A DNA stretch of 64,000 nucleotides from Tachypleus tridentatus (taxonomy: Eukaryota > Arthropoda > Merostomata > Xiphosura > Limulidae). The stretch's first letter is position 1. Every line of letters begins with the position of its first letter. Where the stretch lies: contig NC_134825.1 in assembly GCF_004210375.1 (NCBI RefSeq), forward strand, positions 7,874,001 to 7,938,000, given 5' to 3'. Below, in pieces: positions 49,901-58,900 of the stretch. The notes beneath the pieces were generated by a model that saw only the letters and a program-made list of their open reading frames with translations, was not told the DNA's origin and made no database searches. The position numbers were made by a program, and so were the translations under genes.

Positions 49901-52900
49901 GCAAGATCGTTAAAGTCCAATAGAGGGTTTTATTTGGTAAAGCTTCTTTTCATGTTTCTCACTCCAAGTTGACTGCCAACTGTCACAGAGCTGAGCCTTG
50001 AATACAGGACCATAGTCCATGTATGGAACAGACACAGCAGTGATAGTGCCAGAGCAGATAGACTTAGCTGCAGTGTCAGCAAGCTCGTTCCCATGAATAC
50101 CAATGTAGCCTGGTATCCAGAAAAACTGGATAGAAGTAGATGTTATAGAGAAATGGGCAGGTCGGTTTTGAATATCGGTGAGAACAGGGTGTGAACTAAC
50201 GTGAAGTGATTCCAGGGCCAGTAGAGAACTAAGTGAGTCAGTATAAATAGTGCAGTTGGAGTATTGCTTAGCTTCAATGTGATCCAGGGCAACAGAACTG
50301 GCATACAGTTCAGTAGTGAACACAAGCTGTTGAGGGGATTTTGCGTGCAACCAATGAACAACAACAAACTATGGTAGAACCCACACCGTCACCTGATTTT
50401 GAACCATCTGTATAAATAGGAATGGAAAGATGATTTGAAAGATGTTCAGAAAATAGCAGACAGTATTTTCAATCAGGAGTGTCTGCTTTTCTCAGATAAC
50501 TTAAAGATAGGTCACATTTGGGGACTAAGAAGCCATGGCAGGATGGACTGACCAGTGGATACAGCAGTGTTATCCAAGAACAGACTCAATTCATCCAACT
50601 GCACCTGGATATGAAGGCCAAAAGGAGCAATGGCAGATCATCTGTTCTGAAAAATAATGGCCCACCGAGAAAGGAAAACACAACCCCAGGTGGGATGCTG
50701 TGGTAAGGAATGAAGTTCCAAAGCACATAGTAAAGACAGTTGCAAAGGTCAAAGGTGCAAAGAAAGTTCATGAGACAGTGTATAAGCTCTGAACTGGGGA
50801 GGTGCAGATAACCCCAGTGCAGAGCCAAAGTCCTTGATGATGAACAGGGTCCAGCATCTTTAAGGCCAAGGTTCTGGCAGAGCCATAGACCAGTGATCCA
50901 TAGTCAAGTTTCGATCGAAGAAGAGCATGATCTATCTTTGGCTCAGTACATTGATCCGCTCCCCAAGTGGTAGAAGAGAGGACACGGAGGGTATTCAAAG
51001 CTTTTGTACATTTGTAGCTGCTTTATGTGGGGTATAAAGGTCAACTTATGGTCAAAGATAAGCCCTACAAAATTTGTCTCAGGGACCACAGGCAACACTT
51101 CAACAATACGGAGTTCAGGATTAGGATGAATACCCTGTTGGTGACAAAAGTGTTTGCAAATGGTTTTAAAGAGAGAGAGAGAGAAGTTAAAGCCATTTTC
51201 TGTGATCGATTACAGCAAACGATTGAGGGCAGTCTGTACACTTTCACATCTCATGTCAGTCGTCGACATAGAACCCATTTTAAACAGTAAGGGGGAGTTG
51301 TTCAGTAATGGCATTAATCTTTATACTGAAAAGTGTGACATTCAAAACACAGCCCTGAGGGAGTCCAAGTTCCTGTAGAAAAGAACAGGAAAGTGTCCAA
51401 CCCACACGAACTTAGAATTGCCTGTCCATTACAAAAAATTTTAATAAAAATGGGCAAATGGCCACGTAACTTATGTTGTATCATAAGCCTTCTCAATGTC
51501 AAAGAATAACAATACAAGATGCCATTTGAGAAAGGCTCCTCTGGTTGACATTTCAAGTTGAACCAAGTGGTCAATGGTGGATTACTGTCAATGGAACACA
51601 TACTGGGTGGAAGAGAGGAGGTTGTTTGATTCGAGGAACCAAACAAGATGAGCATTAATCATCCTCTCTAAGGTCTTATAGAAACAGCTCGTCAAAGCAA
51701 TTGGATGGTAGTTTGAAGGAATCTTGGGATCCTTCCCAGGCTTAGAGAAAGGTAGGACAATAGCCTGGTACCAGGCATCAGGAAAAACATTCTCCTGCCA
51801 GATCCAGTTAAAAACAATCAGAAGAAGAGCAAGAGAAGCAGGAGATAGATGGTGCAGCATTTCGTAGTGAACATCATCAGGTCTGACCGATGTACTGTCA
51901 GACTGATAAAGGGCTAGTTTGAGTTCCACCAGTGTGAAGGTACGATTATAGCCACAGAGACAATTAACTTGAAAAGAAAGAGGTGATCTCTATGCCTGAG
52001 TCTTGATGGCTAAGAAGGTGGAGGAGGAAGGAGAAGTGCTAGATACTGGACAAAGACTTTAACATAGAGTATCGGCAATGCTCCATGTAGCACCTACTTC
52101 CTGGTCATCAGCATCAGAGAGCAAGATCGAGAGGGGGACAGAATTATACTGCCCATTGACCTTTTGAATCTTGTCCCATATGACTTTGGAACTGGTGGTA
52201 GAAGATATGCTGGTTGTGAACTTAATCCAAGAGTTCTTCTGGCATTTACTTCTTAGGCCTTGAGTACATGCATTGGCCTGCTGGAAAGCGGGATACCTAT
52301 GAAAAGTATCCCAGGCCCATTTTTTCAGCCTTCTGTGCCATGTGACAGGCAGAATTCCATCACGGACAAGGATATCATGGAAAATGTGTTGAGGTTTTAG
52401 GAATATATTGATCAGCTGCCTGTATAATACAGTCAGTTACTGCTGCCACACAGTCAATGGCAGGATCAAGTTTAGCAAGAGCAGTGAAAGAGGGCCAGCT
52501 TTCCTGATCCAGTTTCCACTGGGGCACACGAGTTGGGTAGCACTTACCACAGCCAGTCTCTCTCAAAATTATAGGAAAATGATCACTGCTTCATGGATTA
52601 TTGTCAATCCTCCATGAAAAGTGGGAGAATAGTGAAGGGGAGCAAGCTGAGAGATCAATAGCAGTAAAGGACTGACTAGGTGCATGAAAATAAGTAGAAG
52701 AACCAGTATTGAAAAGAGAAAGGTTGTGATCAGAAAGCATACGCTCTACAGAGTGACCCCTTCCATCAATATCAGCACTTCCTAGAGTGGATGAAGTCCA
52801 TTAATGTCTGCCAGGATTAAAAAGGGAGACAGCAACTGTTCAATGAGAGCATCAAGGTCTGATTGATCACAGGTCTCTCCGGGTGACAGGTAGAGAAAAC

Positions 52901-55900
52901 AAACAGTGATGGTATGACCCAAGGAAACATGGATGGCTATGGCCTCCACGGGTGTGTCGAGTTGGCAAGGACAGGGTAGGCACATGATCAACCAACAGTA
53001 CCACCCCTCCATGCAATCGATTATCACACAGCCTGTCATTTCTGTGCATAGAAAACTGCCAAAAGGTGACTGTATTGGCATGTTTCAGAAATGTTTCCTG
53101 TAAGGAAAGACATACAGGATGGTAGGAAGCAATCGGTGCTTTGATGTCATCCACATTGGAATGTAAACTTCAACAGTGCCATTGTATCAAGGTGGCTACT
53201 TTTATTTATGTGTAGGCAAATTGGGTGGAGAGCACTTCTGTTTATGATGTCTTTTTTCTTTACTGTCTTTATTTGAGGGAGGTCTATAGATCTCCATGGA
53301 TACTGTCCTGGATCAATTGGGCATGTCTTTACTGTTGGATGAGGATTCCAGCGACAGAGGACATGAACAAATGATTGTTTTTGCATCTTGAGATAATGCC
53401 CATACCTGGAACCAAAGGAAGTGGATCTTGGGATTTGCTGGAATGTATGTTAGGGACAGATATGAGTGTTGAAGTTGATTCATCAACTTTAACCATGGAG
53501 GTTAAATGACTTTTCATTTGGTTTGAGAATGATTCTTTTGGAGGCGTAGAGAGATCCATCTGCACTCCCACTGTAGTAGTTGAACGAAGTGCAGCAACAT
53601 ACGTCTGAGATGAAGTGGTGGGCAGCAACTGTTGAGCCTTAGGGTAAGAAATGTTTTGAATCATTTTGAAATGCTGAACCTCTTTTTCTTCCAACCATTT
53701 AGGGCAAGAACAAAAGTAGGACAGATGAGAGCCATTGCAATTGATCCATTGAGGGTTTGTTTCACACTCATAAGCAGTGTGGTCCTTGCCATCACAATGA
53801 GCACATGTCAAGGAACCACGACATGATGTCTTCGAGTGACTGAATGGATGACATTGGAAATATCTGAGGAGGTTTGGAACTTATGGCCATACCTTGAAAT
53901 TAAGATAACCTGCCTTGAGGGTGGCAGATGGACATGGTGATGTAAATGTCAGAATGAGGACACTGGTTGGCATCATAATTCCATCTTTGCAAGTGAAGAT
54001 ACATCTCACTGCAGAAACTCCTTGGGTGGAGAAACCAGTGAGAATCTCTGACTTACAGATGTTCTTCAAATCCCTTTTAACAATAACTCGTCATGATGAA
54101 TTAAAAGTAGTATGAGGCATAACCTCAATAGATATATCCCCAATCAGCGAGAAGTTGGATGTGAATGTTTCCACCAATATGTCACCAGAGCAAAGCTTCT
54201 TTACTGACTCTGGAGAGCCAGCAAGGCCCACTAGTCCATTATGAATGAAAGGGGGAGATATCTGCCCTAAAGGTTTGTCTGAAAGAGATTGTAGTATAAG
54301 GAAATGAGGTACAGGTGTTACAGATGTTGAAGATTGCTGCTCAGAATCTTCAAAATGTGAACGTTTACCTACAAACTGTTTTTCGCTATTTTATTTAAGC
54401 TTTTATTTGGAGGATCCCACCCACCATGGATCCCTATGAGGGGATGCACTACAATGCCAAACAAGGACACTGAAGCAATGCCAGGGTTTTGTGAGCACTA
54501 TACTCAAACACTAGCATCAGATGCAATGTCCACAACACCTGTTGAGAACATCCAACACTGGTACTTTGTTGACCCTAGATCAGGTGGACCAGCCATCTGA
54601 CTCAGAGCGGGCCATCTCAAGGCTGCCAGTCTATAGGAATTAAAGGCCAAAGTGGTGTGTTTAGTTGGACCCCTCAACTACTAGGATCCTCTCTCTTCCC
54701 CTTCATGGGTCACCATGCATAGTAAACACGTGGGTAGATGTTTAGATCCCAAAGGAGGTAAACTGAAAGAACAGAACTTTCCCTGGAAGATCCCCTCACC
54801 ACATATAGTAATCCACAACGAGGGGGTCTTTGAAATAAAAAGCACCTGTAAGACTAGTTGAAATAACTGAAGTACCTGTAAGAAATCAATTCATTGTTGA
54901 AGCTAAAGTAGATGATTTTCAATGTAATGAAGTGTTGATGGAACCTATAGAATTAGAAGAAGCAGGTATTTATACAGCTGCTTGGATCTAAAAGAGACAC
55001 AGTTACTATAAAGTGTTAAATGTAAATGAAGGAAAAGTAATACTTCCTAAACATGTAGTAGTAGGTAAGGATACTAGTAGAGAAACATTAGCTGTGGCAG
55101 GACAGCACTATGTTCTGAACCCTAGGAGACAGACACAACAAAGTAAGATAGATTTGGATTCTATCTTAAGAAATGTAGGAAAAAAACAGAAGTAAGTTCT
55201 GATAATGTTACCGGAAGCAAAGAATTTATCCTAATTACAGATGCTTCAGGTTTTGTTACAGATGCAGTGTTATCACAGTCAGATGAAAATGGAAAAGAAT
55301 ACCCTACAGGTTATTAGAACAGATAGTTAAGAAAAGCTGAAATAAATTATTCAGTTATGAAGCAGAAATGCTTAGCTGTAGTACATGGAATTAAAACATT
55401 CTGTTGTTATCTGTATGGTAGAAAGTTCACTATCATTATATATTATGTACAGTTAAGATGGTTAATTATGTTAAACCCACCCCCTCTAGATTAGTCAGAT
55501 GGTCATTACTGTTACAGGATTAAACCAGGTAAAAAGTATTCTAATATCGATGCTCTAGGTAGAATTAGAGTAGGAAATGCACTAAAACATGAAAAGCCTA
55601 GGGCCAATAAAACCCTTAATCTAGCATTGGGAAGGGTTAATTGAAAATTACAAGATATTAGTTACTGTATCATGACAAGATAGGTGATTTGTTATTAGAA
55701 TTAAAGAATGTTAAAGATTGAGTATCGGTAATGGTTCGAACTTGACAAAAACATGGTGTAATAAATGCAGGTGGAAGGGTTTTGAAATTAGTTGGAATCT
55801 TGACTACTGATGATTTGTGAATTACTCAAGATAGAGCAGCAAAGACAGAGAGAAAAGATTCATTTGATAGGTGAACGAGCAACTACAATAAATTCATTAA

Positions 55901-58900
55901 GTCACAAAATTAAATTTTATAACAAAGAAATTAGGAAAGTATTTGAAGCTGTGGTAAATATTACTTATCAGAATAAGACAGACCAAACTTCACAAACAAG
56001 GAACTGAAACTTTAGTTTTCAATGCTAGGATTCAGAATAATTTATAACATCCATCTTTCAATGTATAAAGCAGCAAAACAGAGTTAGCTAAGTTAGTACA
56101 AACATTATATATCGCTGCAGATAGAAAGCTGAGTTCATACTTCCTACTACCAAGTAAATTAGTGTTAGACGAACATGAAAGAAGACTATCCACATATTTA
56201 CAATTTGTAAACCCCAGACATGATGACCAGATTTACACATATTATATATGGGTTGATGTAATGACTACATAGGTCAGTGATAGTTTAGGAACATTAAGAG
56301 AGATACCATTGAAAGTGACTGATAGAATGTTTAAGTTGTTTAGAACTGAACTCTTATCAACAGTGTGTCCTAACTCAAATGTGCATCAATGTAACTAATA
56401 AACCACTAAGAAATAGTGGATACCCGAGCCTAGCTCGAAATTACTTAGCACGTGGCCAAGGTATCACACTTTACCATCAAGTTTTAGAGTGAAACTAAAT
56501 AAGTAACTCACTTAAATGTGTAAATCAGAGTTACAGGAACTATTAACTCAGAAAGAATCACTATTAATCCAGCACATAAATATAGAGATAGATATTAAAA
56601 AACTAATTGATATATTAGAAAAACTAAAGGGTCAGGATTAAGGAATAACAACATCTAGATAACTTACAAGTTACAGCAGAAAAAGGGAGGTTACTTTAGT
56701 GGAAAATGTTCAGTGGTAACATTATACTTGTAATACTAGTAAGTATGATGTTATATAATGCACAAGACAAGATAAAGTTGTAAACATTAGATGGTCTATG
56801 TAAATTTATACAGAAGAGAGGAACAGAGTAAGACTACAATAAAAGATTGTTCTACTCAAAGACCACTGAAGTTACAAAATTAAATTACTGAGACCTATCT
56901 AATCAGAACAGACTGATGACAAAAATAGGCTAGTTTAGTGAACGGATAAAGTTAGCTGATTTTAAAAGTGAACATTACAGATCAAAATTATTGGGCAAGA
57001 TTAACAGAATTGAAAAGTAAAATTGAGAAAACATTCAGTTTAACCAATGAATAGAAAACTATAACGTTACCATGGATAATTTAGTTAATTAATGGAAACA
57101 AAGTTTGAAATTTAATATAGTCAGAAACATGAAAAATCAACAATAGAATGAAAAGAAAGTGCAAGATTTAAATGTGCAAAGCAATATGTATTGATAACTG
57201 GTAAGCAAGGAAGAGGTTATGTACATTTATCATCAAAACTCCAGAGAACACTGCACTAAATATAAAGCAATTGTATTATGCTACTGGATGATCAACAGTG
57301 ACCCTAATGTGTTCAGGCAACTTGGTGGTGGTTTATAAAATACAGAGTTCCAAAGGATGACCAAAGGACAAGAAAATGGTGAGGTAAAAGGTAAAAGAAG
57401 ATAAGATATTGTTAATTGTATATAATTAATGGTCTTCAAATTGCTGTATTTTGAATATATTAATATATAATTAATTTGGTAACCAATTATCTTATTTTAT
57501 GATATATTTTAAGTAGTAAAGACAAAGAAATGATAACAAAGCATGATAGTAAATAATCATAGAGCTGAATATAATAACCTATTAGTACCTAAATGTTTTG
57601 TCAATTCAGTCTAATAATCTATTTTTCTTTTGTAAAACCAGTACTGTATCAATGGTTATGTGTCACTTGATTAAGTGACAATATGATAAGAAATAAATTA
57701 TGTCAATATGTAGTAAAGACAGATCATTTAATAAAGATCATTAGTAAACTGTAGCAATCTAGAGAAAATTAATGTCAAAAGTACTTTCATATTCAAATGA
57801 TTCACAAAACTTGAGTAAAAGACAAAGAAGAACGAATAAAGTAGGAAGAGTCTGAGTGCAATACATGTGTAGGAGAAAAAACGTCTAGGGTGGGAAGAAC
57901 TAAGCAAAGAAGTGTTAACTTGCATAGCATTGGATGGTGAAAGTCTCAATGAACTAATCCTAGCAGAGCTGTGAAAACTGCTAGATAGAGTTCAGTCATG
58001 AGACTGACATCTACATACGAATGCTTCTCTCGCAGAGCAAATGCTATCCAGAAATGCTATAAACAATTATGAAAAATTCTAAAAAAGCTTAGTAATGTGC
58101 AGAAATTGTCCAATGAAGAGTCAGATCTACTTGTGGGTTGATGCAAATACTATTTGAACACTTGAAAGAATATTAAAGAACATCTTTTAAAAACTCATTT
58201 CTGGAGCTGAAAAATCTATTCTCCAGGACCAAAGAAGAGTTCTTCTGGTATATAGAAGAGTTCTCTAGGACCAAAGAAAGGTCTCCAAACCATGTTGTCA
58301 GTCAGAAGTTGAAAGTCTGAAAAGATGTTGAAGTTCTAAGCCTGAAAAATATCCAAAATACAATCTGTTTGTCTTGATCTAGTAATGTAGTTAATACATG
58401 ATAAAACTTAAGCATGTTTGAATACGTTCTTATAACGTTCCAACTGAAAGTTTGTTGCATATAATAAGCAACCTGATTAGAATTATACAGAATATTAAGA
58501 AAAAGGTAATTGACTATCTCATCATTTTAGGACTTTTTCCCCCCCTTAGCAAGATGTACAAACAATCTCAAAACAGAAGAAAAAAAATCTCTATGAAAGA
58601 AACAAATTTTACAGACTTAGACTCACTAATTGGTGCCTTACCATATCATGGCTAGGTAACCAAATATATCATGTATATGAATAACAAGTCAAAACAATAA
58701 AGCTTTTTTCATTTGAAGTCAAAGATTGTTTACTCTGAGAATTTCAACAAACAAAGTGTCTAGAAATAGTACAAAAGCATTTAGAGAAGGAAAACAGGAT
58801 TCAACATATGCATTAAGATCAAAGAACATAATTCCTCATCACACAGCTATGAACACAATAAATCAACATGCAATCAATGTTAACAGCTTTAAGATACTAA

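Larger units (their letters stand above)
49030..54828 (-). mobile_element. 5.8-kb non-LTR retrotransposon (Jockey/I-like with RNase H) inserted in the gypsy element
   Basis: Flanked by TTTGAAA at 49023-49029 and 54829-54835, a 7-bp target duplication that reconnects gypsy sequence. Read on the - strand from 54828: 5' untranslated region, ORF1 with CCHC knuckles (54.35-53.3 kb), endonuclease (53.15-52.78 kb), reverse transcriptase (51.93-51.2 kb), a C-terminal part (51.0-50.6 kb) and RNase H (50.35-49.91 kb), ending in an (ACCA)n-like tail. Full domain order but many stops, so inactive. It is less decayed than the host gypsy copy. Confidence 0.93.
47500..57400 (+). mobile_element. Gypsy-like LTR retroelement, internally deleted and interrupted (boundaries uncertain)
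   Basis: Coding remnants on the + strand in element order: gag zinc knuckles (48028-48144), protease-to-RT linker (54841-55195, after the inserted LINE), then directly RNase H (55215-55470). The reverse transcriptase body that should lie between linker and RNase H is absent. Envelope-like remnants follow (55800-56400). A PBS-like TGGTGCAG..CCAGGA string is near 47510 and a purine-rich tract (AGAAAAAGGGAGG) near 56680. I could not identify two matching LTRs, so the limits are estimates. Confidence 0.75.

Noticed and set aside
52408-52617. + strand open frames within 49-55 kb
   Set aside because: They are antisense shadows of the - strand non-LTR element.
53147-53386. RWNPHP motif considered as the missing DRAM2-like linking exon
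   Set aside because: It belongs to the non-LTR element between ORF1 and endonuclease; the true linking exon with KWYPKDG and matching phases is at 45664-45737.
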